Shown one piece after another: positions 20,188 to 31,379 of a stretch of 64,000 nt of DNA. This stretch comes from Vitis vinifera (lineage: Eukaryota; Streptophyta; Magnoliopsida; Vitales; Vitaceae). The translations under genes and the position numbers were made by a program. The DNA lies in NCBI RefSeq assembly GCF_030704535.1, contig NC_081817.1, positions 23,375,001 to 23,439,000 of the forward strand, written 5' to 3'. The notes under the pieces were generated by a model that saw only the letters and a list, made by a program, of their open reading frames with translations, did not search any database and was not told where the DNA came from. Each line of letters opens with the position of its first letter. The first letter of the stretch is position 1.

Positions 20188-23100
20188 ATGGAGGTTGTTG
20201 GACAGGCTATTCTTTCGTCTGCCCTTGAATTGTTGTTTGATAAGCTGGGATCCTCCGAGTTGCTCAAGTTTGCTCGCCAAAAGAATGTCATTGGTGAACT
20301 TGACAACTGGAGGGACGAACTGTTGATTATTGATGAGGTGCTGGACGATGCGGAAGAGAAGCAGATTACAAGAAAGTCCGTGAAAAAATGGCTGAATGAT
20401 CTCAGAGACTTGGCTTGCGATATGGAGGACGTACTGGACGAGTTCACCACGGAGCTGTTGCGGCGCAGGTTGATGGCGGAACGTCTTCAGGCGGCTAACA
20501 CAAGTAAGGTACGGAGCCTCATCCCAACTTGCTTTACTGGTTTCAATCCTCGGGGTGATGCTCGGTTTAGTGTTGAGATGGGGTCCAAGATTAAGGAAAT
20601 CAGTAGACGGTTGGACAATATTTCAACTCGGCAAGCTAAACTGGGTTTGAAAATGGATCTTGGGGTTGGGCACGGCTGGGAAAGGTTTGCATCTGGAAGA
20701 AGAGCTTCTACTTGGGAACGGCCGCCCACGACATCTTTGATTAATGAAGCTGTTCAAGGTAGGGATAAAGAAAGAAAGGATATTGTTGATTTGCTGTTGA
20801 AGGATGAAGCAGGGGAAAGCAACTTCGGTGTACTTCCCATTGTTGGCCTTGGAGGGACCGGCAAGACTACGCTTGCCCAGCTCGTATGCAAGGATGAAGG
20901 CATAATGAAGCATTTTGACCCCATAGCCTGGGTTTGCATATCAGAAGAAAGTGATGTGGTGAAAATATCAGAAGCAATTCTCCGTGCACTCTCTCATAAT
21001 CAGAGTACAGATCTCAACGACTTCAATAAAGTTCAACAGACATTGGGAGACATGTTGACTCGAAAGAAGTTTTTACTGGTTTTAGATGACGTGTGGAACA
21101 TAAACCACGATGAGCAATGGAATACTCTGCAGACGCCATTTAAATATGGAGAAAAAGGGAGTAAGATCATAATAACAACGCGTGATGCGAATGTCGCAAG
21201 AACGATGAGAGCATATGATTCACGCTACACTCTGCAGCCTTTGTCTGATGATGATTGTTGGTCTTTGTTTGTGAAGCATGCTTGTGAAACTGAAAATATC
21301 CATGTACGCCAAAATTTGGTACTTCGTGAAAAAGTTACAAAATGGTGCGGTGGTTTGCCCTTAGCAGCAAAGGTGCTTGGTGGCCTTTTACGCTCTAAAC
21401 TACATGATCACTCATGGGAAGATCTATTGAAGAATGAAATTTGGAGATTACCAAGTGAGAAGCGTGACATTCTCCGAGTGTTAAGATTAAGTTACCATCA
21501 TTTGCCTTCTCATTTAAAGAGATGTTTTTCTTATTGTGCATTATTTCCCAAGGATTATGAATTTGAGAAGAAAGAACTAGTCTTGTTATGGATGGCCGAA
21601 GGTTTCATTCACCAATCAAAAGGAGATGAGCTTCAAATGGAAGATTTAGGTGCTAATTATTTTGATGAAATGTTATCAAGGTCATTTTTTCAGCAATCAA
21701 GTAATAACAAGTCAAACTTTGTTATGCATGACCTAATTCATGATCTAGCTAAAGATATTGCCCAAGAAATTTGTTTTAATTTGAATAATGATAAGACAAA
21801 GAATGACAAGTTACAGATAATTTTTGAAAGGACTCGTCATGCATCATTCATTCGCAGTGAGAAAGATGTGCTCAAAAGATTTGAAATATTCAATAGAATG
21901 AAGCATTTACGAACACTTGTGGCATTATCAGTCAATATAAATGATCAGAAATTCTACTTAACTACTAAGATTTTCCATGACTTGTTGCAAAAGTTGAGAC
22001 ATTTGAGGGTGCTCTCCTTGAGTGGTTATGAGATAACTGAGTTACCATATTGGATTGGTGATTTAAAACTTTTGCGATATCTTAACTTGTCTCATACTGC
22101 TGTCAAATGTTTGCCTGAATCAGTGAGTTGTCTCTACAATCTACAAGTGTTGATGTTATGCAATTGTATAAATCTTATTAAGTTGCCTATGAACATTGGG
22201 AATCTGATTAACCTTCGGCATCTTAATATCAACGGCTCAATTCAACTAAAAGAGATGCCTTCACGAGTGGGTGACTTGATAAATTTGCAAACGTTATCCA
22301 AGTTTATTGTGGGCAAACGTAAAAGATCAGGAATAAATGAATTGAAGAACTTGTTGAATCTTAGAGGAGAGCTCTTTATCTCGGGGTTGCACAATATTGT
22401 GAATATAAGGGATGTAAAGGAAGTCAACTTAAAAGGGAGGCATAACATTGAAGAGCTAACAATGGAATGGAGCAGCGATTTTGAAGATTCAAGAAATGAA
22501 AGAAATGAATTGGAAGTCTTCAAGTTACTACAACCTCATGAAAGTTTGAAAAAGCTTGTTGTTGCGTGTTATGGTGGACTAACCTTCCCAAATTGGTTAG
22601 GAGATCATTCATTCACAAAAATGGAGCACCTGAGTCTCAAAAGTTGCAAAAAACTCGCACGATTGCCACCGCTTGGCAGACTACCTTTACTCAAGGAGTT
22701 GCACATTGAAGGGATGAATGAAATTACATGTATAGGTGATGAGTTCTATGGGGAGATTGTGAACCCTTTTCCATCTTTGGAGTCTTTGGAGTTTGATAAT
22801 ATGCCAAAATGGAAAGATTGGATGGAAAAGGAAGCATTATTTCCTTGCCTCCGAGAGCTGACAGTAAAAAAATGCCCAGAACTGATTGACTTGCCGAGTC
22901 AGTTGCTTTCCTTCGTGAAGAAGCTTCACGTTGATGAATGCCAAAAATTGAAAGTGTATGAATACAACAGGGGGTGGTTAGAAAGTTGTGTCGTTAATGT
23001 GCCTTCACTCACCTGGTTATACATTGGGGGGATTTCAAGGCTAAGTTGTTTATGGGAAGCGTTTTCTCAACCCTTACCAGCTCTTAAAGCTTTGGATATT

Positions 23101-24246
23101 AATCGATGTGATGAGCTGGCATGTTTGGAACTGGAAAGCCTTGGTAGTCTTCGAAATTTAGCGATCAAAAGCTGTGATGGAGTTGAATCCTTGGAAGGGC
23201 AAAGACTGCCTCGCTATCTTCAATGTTTGAATGTGGAAGGGTGTTCCAGCCTAAAGAAGCTGCCAAATGCATTAGGAAGCCTCATATTTCTTACAGTTTT
23301 GAGAATTGCGAATTGCTCGAAACTTGTGTCATTCCCAGATGCTAGTTTCCCACCAATGGTAAGAGCTCTTAGGGTGACAAATTGTGAGGATCTCAAGTCA
23401 CTGCCCCATAGAATGATGAATGATAGCTGTACCCTTGAGTACTTGGAGATTAAAGGTTGCCCATCTCTCATTGGCTTTCCAAAAGGCAAGCTCCCCTTTA
23501 CCCTTAAGCAGCTGCGCATTCAAGAATGTGAAAAACTAGAGTCTCTACCCGAGGGAATAATGCAGCAACCTTCAATTGGCAGCAGCAACACTGGTGGCCT
23601 TAAAGTATTGTTTATATGGGGATGTTCATCTCTCAAGTCCATTCCAAGAGGTGAGTTTCCCTCCACCCTTGAGACACTTTCGTTTTGGAAATGCGAGCGA
23701 TTGGAGTCAATTCCAGGGAAGATGTTGCAAAATCTCACATCCCTTCGTTTGCTCAACATATGTAATTGTCCAGAGCTGGTATCCTCGACGGAAGCATTTT
23801 TGAACTCCAACCTTAAATTCCTTGCTATTTCAGAATGCCAGAATATGAAGAGGCCACTATCTGAGTGGGGCCTTTACACACTCACCTCTCTTACACACTT
23901 CATGATTTGTGGCCCATTTCCAGATGTGATTTCTTTTTCAGATGATGAGACTCTGCTTTTTCTTCCTACATCTCTCCAAGATCTTCAGATAATTAATTTC
24001 CAGAACTTGAAATCCATAGCCTCCATGGGACTCCAAAGCCTCGTCTCTCTGGAAACTCTTGTGTTGGAGAGCTGCCCGAAGCTTGGGTCTGTTGTACCAA
24101 ACGAAGGACTGCCACCTACCCTTGCAGGGCTTCAAATCAAGGATTGTCCTATTCTAAAGAAGAGGTTCATGAAAGACAAAGGAAAAGATTGGCACAAGAT
24201 TGCCCACATTCCCAAAGTCGTAATAGATGAAATTATACAACAATAA
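20188..24246 (+). CDS. NLR2: CC-NB-ARC-LRR immune receptor, RPP13-like 1 type
   Basis: 1352-residue, single-exon CNL immune receptor. CC domain 1-150 (MEDVLDEF at 79-86), P-loop GLGGTGKTT (220-228), kinase-2 FLLVLDDVWN (295-304), RNBS-B GSKIIITTR, GLPL (389-392), RNBS-D CFSYCALFPKDYEF and canonical MHD (513-515). The LRR domain runs from about 570 to 1340 and ends in VVIDEIIQQ. All nucleotide-switch motifs are intact, so it is a plausible functional receptor. Residues 1-440 are nearly identical to NLR3, while the rest is closer to NLR1, so the gene looks recombinant. Start chosen at MEVVGQAILSS (20188) by alignment with the paralogs, although the frame is open from 20047. TAA abuts GGTAAGC. 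Confidence 0.94.
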   Translation: MEVVGQAILSSALELLFDKLGSSELLKFARQKNVIGELDNWRDELLIIDEVLDDAEEKQITRKSVKKWLNDLRDLACDMEDVLDEFTTELLRRRLMAERLQAANTSKVRSLIPTCFTGFNPRGDARFSVEMGSKIKEISRRLDNISTRQAKLGLKMDLGVGHGWERFASGRRASTWERPPTTSLINEAVQGRDKERKDIVDLLLKDEAGESNFGVLPIVGLGGTGKTTLAQLVCKDEGIMKHFDPIAWVCISEESDVVKISEAILRALSHNQSTDLNDFNKVQQTLGDMLTRKKFLLVLDDVWNINHDEQWNTLQTPFKYGEKGSKIIITTRDANVARTMRAYDSRYTLQPLSDDDCWSLFVKHACETENIHVRQNLVLREKVTKWCGGLPLAAKVLGGLLRSKLHDHSWEDLLKNEIWRLPSEKRDILRVLRLSYHHLPSHLKRCFSYCALFPKDYEFEKKELVLLWMAEGFIHQSKGDELQMEDLGANYFDEMLSRSFFQQSSNNKSNFVMHDLIHDLAKDIAQEICFNLNNDKTKNDKLQIIFERTRHASFIRSEKDVLKRFEIFNRMKHLRTLVALSVNINDQKFYLTTKIFHDLLQKLRHLRVLSLSGYEITELPYWIGDLKLLRYLNLSHTAVKCLPESVSCLYNLQVLMLCNCINLIKLPMNIGNLINLRHLNINGSIQLKEMPSRVGDLINLQTLSKFIVGKRKRSGINELKNLLNLRGELFISGLHNIVNIRDVKEVNLKGRHNIEELTMEWSSDFEDSRNERNELEVFKLLQPHESLKKLVVACYGGLTFPNWLGDHSFTKMEHLSLKSCKKLARLPPLGRLPLLKELHIEGMNEITCIGDEFYGEIVNPFPSLESLEFDNMPKWKDWMEKEALFPCLRELTVKKCPELIDLPSQLLSFVKKLHVDECQKLKVYEYNRGWLESCVVNVPSLTWLYIGGISRLSCLWEAFSQPLPALKALDINRCDELACLELESLGSLRNLAIKSCDGVESLEGQRLPRYLQCLNVEGCSSLKKLPNALGSLIFLTVLRIANCSKLVSFPDASFPPMVRALRVTNCEDLKSLPHRMMNDSCTLEYLEIKGCPSLIGFPKGKLPFTLKQLRIQECEKLESLPEGIMQQPSIGSSNTGGLKVLFIWGCSSLKSIPRGEFPSTLETLSFWKCERLESIPGKMLQNLTSLRLLNICNCPELVSSTEAFLNSNLKFLAISECQNMKRPLSEWGLYTLTSLTHFMICGPFPDVISFSDDETLLFLPTSLQDLQIINFQNLKSIASMGLQSLVSLETLVLESCPKLGSVVPNEGLPPTLAGLQIKDCPILKKRFMKDKGKDWHKIAHIPKVVIDEIIQQ

Positions 24247-26770
24247 GGTAAGCCCGATTCACAATACTAACTCCTTTATCCGCTCAGTTACTAGGTTTAA
24301 TTCTTCCCGTAATTGTAATTCCCGCTTCAATCTTTCATATAACTGCAATTTTTTCGAATGTTGATATCAGTGCTTGAGGGGTGGGTGTTTTGGCAGATTG
24401 CTATCATCTTATGCCTTGCAATCTGTGCAACAATGTATATGGATACCACTAGATTTCATCTTCATAATTTTTTCTGGTTATACTTAGGATAAAATGCTTT
24501 TGATTTTATTTATGGCACTTCTACATTTGTAACATGATGATTCTTTCTCATTATTTTTCTGACATAATGGAATTTGGGTTACCTATTGCAGAGTCCATGT
24601 TTTGACTGGATCTGGTGTTGGGCCTTCTTTCTATTTTCTCTCAAAAAAATCGTCTTAGTGGAAATAAGATGAAAGATAACCTAGCAAAAGCATGGTATGT
24701 TCCTTCCCTTTTTTATTTTGTTTTCTATTTGTACCTTTCTTGATGATTCATTTTCCTATTTTAATTTCAATAGAAATGATATTTTTAAAATCTGTCTTCT
24801 TGACTTGTGATATATCCTTCAGGCTTGTCCTCTCACACTGCTCAATCCCCTACACTTCCAGCCAAGGTGGAAGCCTCCTTCAATTATGGTAACCAGGAGA
24901 AGCTGTTAGCAAGGCTGCATGGCCTCACATCTCTGGGAGATATGTCAATGTTTCCTCTCAAGGGGCAGGTTTATCATCCCTGATATACTTTGAGGACTGA
25001 AATCGACACTTGCAGGACTTGAAATCTTGGTCATTCTCTTCTGAAACATTTGTGCTTCCAACATAAAGGATAGATTTGTTCCTGCAATATTCAGCATCCT
25101 TCTGTAGAAATCGATGACTGAATAATCTATTAAAGAATCCTAGTTTCTGTTCACAGAAGTATACACATTGATCATACTTTCCTCCTCATATTCAATGAGA
25201 TATACTTATTCACACTTTTCTCTTGAAATTTAATGTTGCTTTATTCATGAGATTCTCCAGTGCACATGTAGGTTGACAAAACAGAAAAAGATGCATGTGC
25301 GGAAACCAGTGCATGCTTTTCTCTTTTGTCTTAGCTTTTGAGAAAGGCTTATTTTATGGAAAGAGTAGATCAGATTTGTTCTTATTTTTCTCAATTCATC
25401 TTGCTAATATGTGATGGTTAAATTGATTGTGTTTCAGTTCATCAATATTTGTGTCCCCATTCATGTCTCGATCTCAATGCACCCATTGGAATGTTGCTGT
25501 TGTGCTACTTCAGAATAGGGAAAACATAGAAATGCAAGACCGGTAAATGTACTATGGAGCAAGAAATGTGTCGAGTTTCAGTCCTGTTGCTGAAGAAAGG
25601 GCTGCCCACAACTTCTAAAACCATCCATGGGGAACTATCCTATCTGGAAATACAGTGATTCAATGAGAAATTGGAAAGACTGCCCTATTTCCTCATTCCC
25701 TGTATGCTGATAGATGGCTCACATTCATGAAGAAACTTCAGACTGGACTATCTTTTCACATCCATAAGAACAGAGACTATGACATCCCATGCTATTTTCA
25801 ATCAGGTATATTCATTCATAACATCTAATTCTTACTTTATATTATCAATATCAGTCTCATTTTTCTTATATAAATTCAATATTGTGCAAACCAAATCCAT
25901 AAATGCAGCCTACTAGCTTGGGGAGCAGCTCACTTAATTTTTAGTTTGGACTTTGACTGGGAGGTGTGGCTTACACCACTTACACAGTACTCAACTCTGT
26001 AAAAGTTTCATCATTAACTGTTGCATGTTCAGATCCGCTGTCCTTTTCATATGATAATGTTTGCCTCTTCTTATGACTCCAACTTCTCTTTGCATCCAAA
26101 AACTCCCAAATCAGGATTCCAGGTCCACAAGGCATCACCTCTCATGAATATGCACTTAACTTTGTTTTTATCGTAGTGCTCAAAGGCACTGCATGTTCTT
26201 GTTCCCATCTTCAGAACCAAAGGCACTTAATAGTCAATTGAACTCTTGAGTTCTGACAGGTTTCACTATATTCCGTCAGATTCATTAGCACAACATCTGT
26301 TTTCAATATTTGATAATGAAGGAATTTAGGTTGTACCTGCAGGAAAAGGGAGTGATGTATATAAAAGCAAAATTCCTGGTCATTGCTGCAGCTTATCAGT
26401 ATCTGCATGGGTAAAGTATCCTAAACATGAAATTTTCTCTTCAGTAAAAGCAGCTATGCCAGATGCACCAATTCATAAAATTTCGGGGGTTGCACATGAT
26501 TACAGTTTCCAAAATCAGGTCTTAGAGAGGTTTTAGAAGGCCTATTAAGTTCATTTCAAAATTTGAGTCTCTCTAAGATTAGCGTCTGCTTCATATCAAA
26601 CTAATTTTCATATCCAAAAGGATCCAATGCATAATGCTGTTTCAACATTTTTGTCTAACTACATCACATTATACAAGATAACAGGGCTTGAAAGAGTCCC
26701 AAAACTGCACTCTCTTGAAAGCTATGGATGGATGGCTGGCCTAAGCTTTGATCATCTTTGCTAGGGGAAT
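24247..26770 (+). other. NLR2 3' region: fullest copy of the spliced-3'-UTR-like module
   Basis: After the stop comes donor GGTAAGC. Block E-A is 24592-24694 (acceptor ATTGCAG, ends AAGCATG/GTATGT). Block E-B starts at 24823 (acceptor CCTTCAG). Its usual donor AATGAG/GTACAC is changed here to AATGAGATATAC near 25200, which removes the GT. Block E-C is 25438-25805 (acceptor GTTTCAG, donor CAG/GTATAT). Block E-D lacks its usual start. The end (26320-26765) carries the CCTGCAGGAAAAGG block and the GGATGGATGGCTGGCC block also found behind other copies. It reads as non-coding. Confidence 0.55.
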
Positions 26771-27090
26771 AAAAGGCATTATTTCCTTGCCTCGGAAAGC
26801 TTACAATAAAAAAATGTCCAGAACTGATTAACTTGCTGAGTCAGTTGCTTTCCTTTGTGAAGAAGCTTCATATTGATGAATGCCAAAAATTGGAAGTGAA
26901 TAAATACAACAGGGGCTTGTTAGAAAGTTGTGTTGTTAATGTGCCTTCACTCACCTGGTTATACACTGGGGGTGGTTTCGAGGCCAAGTTGTTTATGGGA
27001 AGGGTTTGTTTAATCCTTAACAGCTCTTTAAACATTGAAAATAAATCAATGTGATGAGCTGTCAGAAGTTGTGATGGAGTTGTATCCTTC
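26771..27090 (+). pseudogene. LRR relic C (internal LRR segment)
   Basis: It starts abruptly with LFPCL, KLTIKKCPELINL and LSFVKKLHIDECQKLEVNKY, then ESCVVNVPSLTWLYTGG, matching the middle LRRs of NLR3 (its residues around the FPCLGKLTIKKCPEL stretch). Frame changes follow GGGFEAKLF. The end (GTTGTGATGGAGTTGTATCC) matches a later NLR3 LRR and then joins directly to an intron of the 3' module (AGGTTAAAAATACAGAAG). It lacks both gene ends. The junctions look like deletion breakpoints. Confidence 0.8.
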
Positions 27091-27094
27091 TCCA

Positions 27095-29740
27095 AAGTAG
27101 GTGTAGGTTAAAAATACAGAAGAGGGTGCACCTGTGGGAAACCAATGCCTGCCTTTCTCTTTTGTCTAAGCTTTTGACTTGGGTTTATTTTTGGAAAGCA
27201 TATATCTTATTATTCTTAATTCATCTTGCAAATATGTGATGGTTAAATTGATTGTGTTTTAGTTTATCACTATCTGTATCCCCATTCATGTCTCCATGCA
27301 CCCGCTGGAATGCTGCTATTGTGCTAGTTCAGAGTAAAGATTTGCCCTGAATAGGGAAAAGACAGAATTGCAAGACCCGTTGAAGTCCTATGGATCAAGA
27401 AATGTGTCAAGTTTCAGTTCTTTTTCTGAAGAAAGGGCTGCCTGCAATTCTTAAACTATCCATGAGGAACTGTCCTATCTGGAGATACAGTGATTCAAGA
27501 AGAAATGAAAAAATTGCCCCATTTCCACATTTCCAGTATGCCAAGGATAGCTCACTTGTCCATGAAGAAACTTCAGACTGAATTATCTTTTCACTGAGAA
27601 AAAAGAACAGAGGCCACCATATCCCATGCTATTTTCAATCAGGTGTGTTCATTCATAACATGGAATTCTTACTTTATATTACCAATGCCAGTCTCCATTT
27701 TCTTATATTAATTCAATTTTGTGCCACAATTTAGAACTAAAATGGGAAAAAGATTCAAACCAAATTTAAAATTTCATTACCATAAATGCAGCCTACTAGC
27801 ATGGGGAGCAGGGCATTGGAATTTGACTGGGAGGTGTAGCTTACACCACTAACAATGGGAGCAGAGCATTACAACTTATGGAGTACTCAACTCTCTAAAA
27901 GTTTCATCATTAACTGTTGGGTGTCCAGGTCTGTTTTCCTTTTCATATGATAGTCAATGTTTGCCTCTTCCTATGGCTCGAACTTCTCTTTGCGTCCAAA
28001 AGAACTTCCGAATCAGGATTCCATGTCCTCCAGGTCTACAAAACAACACTTCTCTTGAATATGCACTTAACTTCGTTCTGATATAATTTCAGTGGATTCC
28101 ATCAGATCCTATAGCTCAAAATATGTTTTCAATTTTTTATAATCATTGTATTCAGATTGTACCTGCAGGAAAAAAGGACTGATGTAGACAAAAAGCCAAG
28201 TTCCTGGTCGTTGCTGAATCTTATCAGTATCTGCCTTGGTAGAGTATCCCAAACATGAAATTCTCTTCTGAAAAAGGAGCTATGCTAGATGCAGCATTTT
28301 ACAAAATTTTGGGGGTCACACATGATTGATTACAGTTTTCGAAATCACGTCTTTGAGCAGTTTTGAAAAGCCATATTAAGTTCATGTTAAAACTTGATTC
28401 TCTCTAAGATTAGTGTCTGCTTCATGTGACTCTAATTTTCAAATTCAAAAGGATCCAATGCTTAGTTCTGTTTCAACCTTTTGGGTAATTACATCACATT
28501 GTACAAGATAACAGGTTTAGAGAGTTCAAGGGATATCCCAAAACTGCACCTCTATTAAAGCCAAGGACGGATGGCTGGCCTAGGCTTTGATCATCTTTGC
28601 TGGAGGAATAAAAGAAGATTCCTGTTTTTAAGTGACATAAAAGGTGCAAATTCTTTTATGATAACGTGCCAGTAGCAACAATTTTCTCAATGTTTGCCTC
28701 TTCCTATGACTCCAACTTCTCTGTGTCCAAAAAAACTCCCAAATTAGGATTCCATGTCCTCCAGGTCTACAAAGCAACATTTCTCTTCAATATGCACTTA
28801 AACTTGTTCTTATCTTATTGCTCAAAGGAACCGCCTGTTCTTGTTCCCACCTTCAGAAACAAAGGCACTTATTAGTCAATTGAACTCTTTTCTGATAGAA
28901 TTTTACTGTATTCCGTCCAATCCATTACCATAAATCTGTTTTCAATTTTTGATAATGAGGGATTTATGTTGTACCTGCAGCTTTTGGCTAATTACATCAC
29001 ATTGTACAAGATAACAGTCTCCCGAAAAACTACAAATCTCTTCAAAGCTATGGATGGATGGCTGGACTAAGCTTCGATCATCTTTCTAGAGGAATAAAAG
29101 AAGATTCTTGTTTTCTCTTAAGAGACATAAAAGCTGCAATTTTTTTTTATGATAACGAGGTGGTAGCAACAATTTTCTCAACTGATTCTGAAGTCATAGT
29201 TATATACAAGGTTTTACACATTCTGGTTTAGTTTCATTTAATTTTGATTAGATTTAGAGGGGAAAGTTACAAACTTTCTATTTGAAATTATGTTTGAACT
29301 TCAATAATATTGGATCATTCTCTTATTTTGAGGCATTTTCCAAGATGTTTTATGGTAAATTATGGCCGTAAGCTACAAGGAATATGATTGGCTTTTCTGG
29401 GGCTCCAGCATCTGATTTGAAAACCATCTGTCTGCCCTTTTCTTTTTTTTTTCTTTTTTTGCTTTTTTCATAATTTTTTTTCTGCAGACAGATTAATATC
29501 ATAATCTTTCTTTTTTTCTTGATGAATCTAATGCAGTTATAATTGTTTTCTGATTCCAAGTTAGTGCATTTAGTATGAAACTTGCCTCAAGTTATTCAAT
29601 GAATTCCCTGTTTAAAAATTTGTTGTTTTTAATTTGTCTATACTTAAATCCACATTCACCAATTTCTATTCCCATTTTCTCAGTTAGATATTGATTGAAA
29701 GACCATCAAACTTAGCTGGAGTAGATTTATTTATTGGAGT
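27095..29740 (+). repeat. Non-coding duplicated block, first copy (with 42120-44900)
   Basis: It contains an E-C-like block from about 27263 (acceptor-like GTGTTTTAG, ending at the CAATCAG/GTGTGT site near 27640) and an E-D-like block from about 27733. The CCTGCAGGAAAAAAGG block follows near 28160 and a partial second copy near 28970. GGATGGATGGCTGG blocks occur near 28566 and 29051. The same order, with about 90% identity judged by eye, is found at 42120-44900. The duplicated segment continues on the right to 32.5 kb and 47.9 kb. No gene is supported here; the T-rich tracts around 29440-29520 are low complexity. Confidence 0.7.
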
Positions 29741-29741
29741 C

Positions 29742-30840
29742 AAAGAAACGGTATGTTCTCTTAGTTTTGCAGAATTTTATTAATCTATGTTTTATTTTAG
29801 TTACCACAATTGTTAGTGATTCTTAGTTATTCCAAGCATTAATTCTCAAGAACTTTCCTTTTTATTTAGTAATCATCTACTGCTGCATTTGCAGACTTGG
29901 GTATATAAACAAATAGGATCTGTCCTTTTTTTCATAATCAGAATTAGTGCTCCAATTTAGTCCTTTCCCTTTTTTTTGTTTTGGTTTTTGAGATGATGAA
30001 ACAATTTTTGTTGTTGACAGCAGCAAGTGGCTATGAAATATTGAATGAATGGGGATGTTCGTCTCTCAAGTCCATCCAATTGGTGAGTTTCCCTCCACCT
30101 TCTAGAGAAGTTATAATATTCATAATTACAACCTTAAATTCCCTCCACCTACTTAGTTACTAGTTTATCTTCAAGGAATCCTTAACCAGATTCAGAAACA
30201 TGTTAAACACAATTCACCACTTATATTATTGACCCCATAACAAGTAGGAACTATCACTTCCATTTATAAGGCTTCTTTTCTTAACCTACCCAAGATCAAT
30301 TTACTTAGAAATTTATTCTAAAGATAAGTGAGCTATTATGTGTTAGAACAAAGGATGGTTTTTGTACAATCACTAGGTTTTCTTGTTCAAAAGGTGACTT
30401 TTAACACACTCCACACAGTTAGGGTTTCAACAACTAGGGTTTGGTTCAGTGTTCACTCATTCCAAAATTTGCCTCAACCTTGAAATTGCCCTCAAGATAT
30501 TATTATTATGAAATTTAGAGTCAAAAGATATCAAAGATGATACCCGGTTGTTCAAGTGCATAGTTTTTACATTTTTAGATTAAAAGACAAATGAGGTTTT
30601 AAGATCTTAACATAGAATGATTACACAGGGCGGGAGGATTAATCATTATAAGGTTGTATGATCAATCATCCTACACCAGAATGTGATATGAATTACTGAA
30701 AGATCTGATTCTTAATTATTAATACCAATCCATCATTTCTATGTTCATTTGCATATGTGCTTCCATTTTTAATTTTGAAATACCGACATTTGTTTATTCA
30801 TATGAATGAAAATTTATATACAAGAAGTAGTAATTAATAT
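29742..30840 (+). repeat. Repeat block R, copy 1 (holds LRR relic D at 30021-30100)
   Basis: The block starts at AAAGAAACG/GTATGTTCTC and ends near TATTCATATGAATG. Copies are at 32556-33650 and 44912-46015. It holds a tiny LRR piece at 30021-30100 in which GAATGGGGATGTTCGTCTCT corresponds to the WGCSSLKSIP codons of NLR1-3. Here AAATATTGAATGAATGG replaces the usual coding sequence, so the frame is lost. The piece is preceded by TTGACAG, a possible acceptor. The rest of the block is non-coding, with a shared landmark of TTAGGGTTTCAACAACTAGG. Confidence 0.7.
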
Positions 30841-30924
30841 ACAACACAGTTTGAGTCTGACTTCTCAAATCACGTATATCATAGCGGTCAGCCTATACAT
30901 GAAAGTGTTTCATCTCTGAAGTCA

Positions 30925-31379
30925 TCTCCAGGGACAATGTTGCAAAATCTCACACCTCTTCCTTTTCTGAACATACGTAACTGTCCAAAAGTAGTGTCCT
31001 CACTGGAAGTGTTTTTGACCCCCAACTTTAAATTCCTTGTGATTTCAGAATGCCAAAATACCAAGAGGCCTCCATCAGAGTGGACAGATTTTTCTTCCAC
31101 ATCTCTCAACTATCTTCACGTACATAATTCATTTCCAGAACTCGAAATCCGTAGCCTCCATGGGATTCAAAAGCCTAGTCTCTCTGGAAACTCTTTTGTT
31201 GGAGGACTGCCTTAGGCTTAGGTCTGTTGTAACAAAGGGAGGGCTGCCACTCATGCTTGCAGAGCTTCAAATCAAGGATTGTTCTATTCTAAAAGGGCAG
31301 TGTCTCAAAAACAGGAAAAGATTGGCTCAAGATTGCCTACATCGCCAATGTCCTAATACATGAAAGTATACAACAATAA
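30925..31379 (+). pseudogene. LRR relic E (NLR 3' end)
   Basis: It reads MLQNLTPLPFLNIRNCPK, LTPNFKFLVISECQNTKR and PPSEWTDFSSTSLNYLHV. A frame change leads to MGFKSLVSLETLLLEDC, LRLRSVVTKGGLPLMLAEL and LQIKDCSILKGQCLK, and a further deletion shifts the frame before the DWL-like end. The stop-equivalent TAA is at 31377-31379, followed by GGTAAGC. The counterpart is relic H at 46131-46586. It does not carry the GGAGAGCTG lesion of relics A and B, so it arose from a different source copy. Confidence 0.82.

Noticed and set aside
20097..20450. Long antisense open frames inside the NLR genes
   Set aside because: They mirror the codon use of the sense CC-NB-ARC coding sequence and recur at the same place in all paralogs, so they are shadows.
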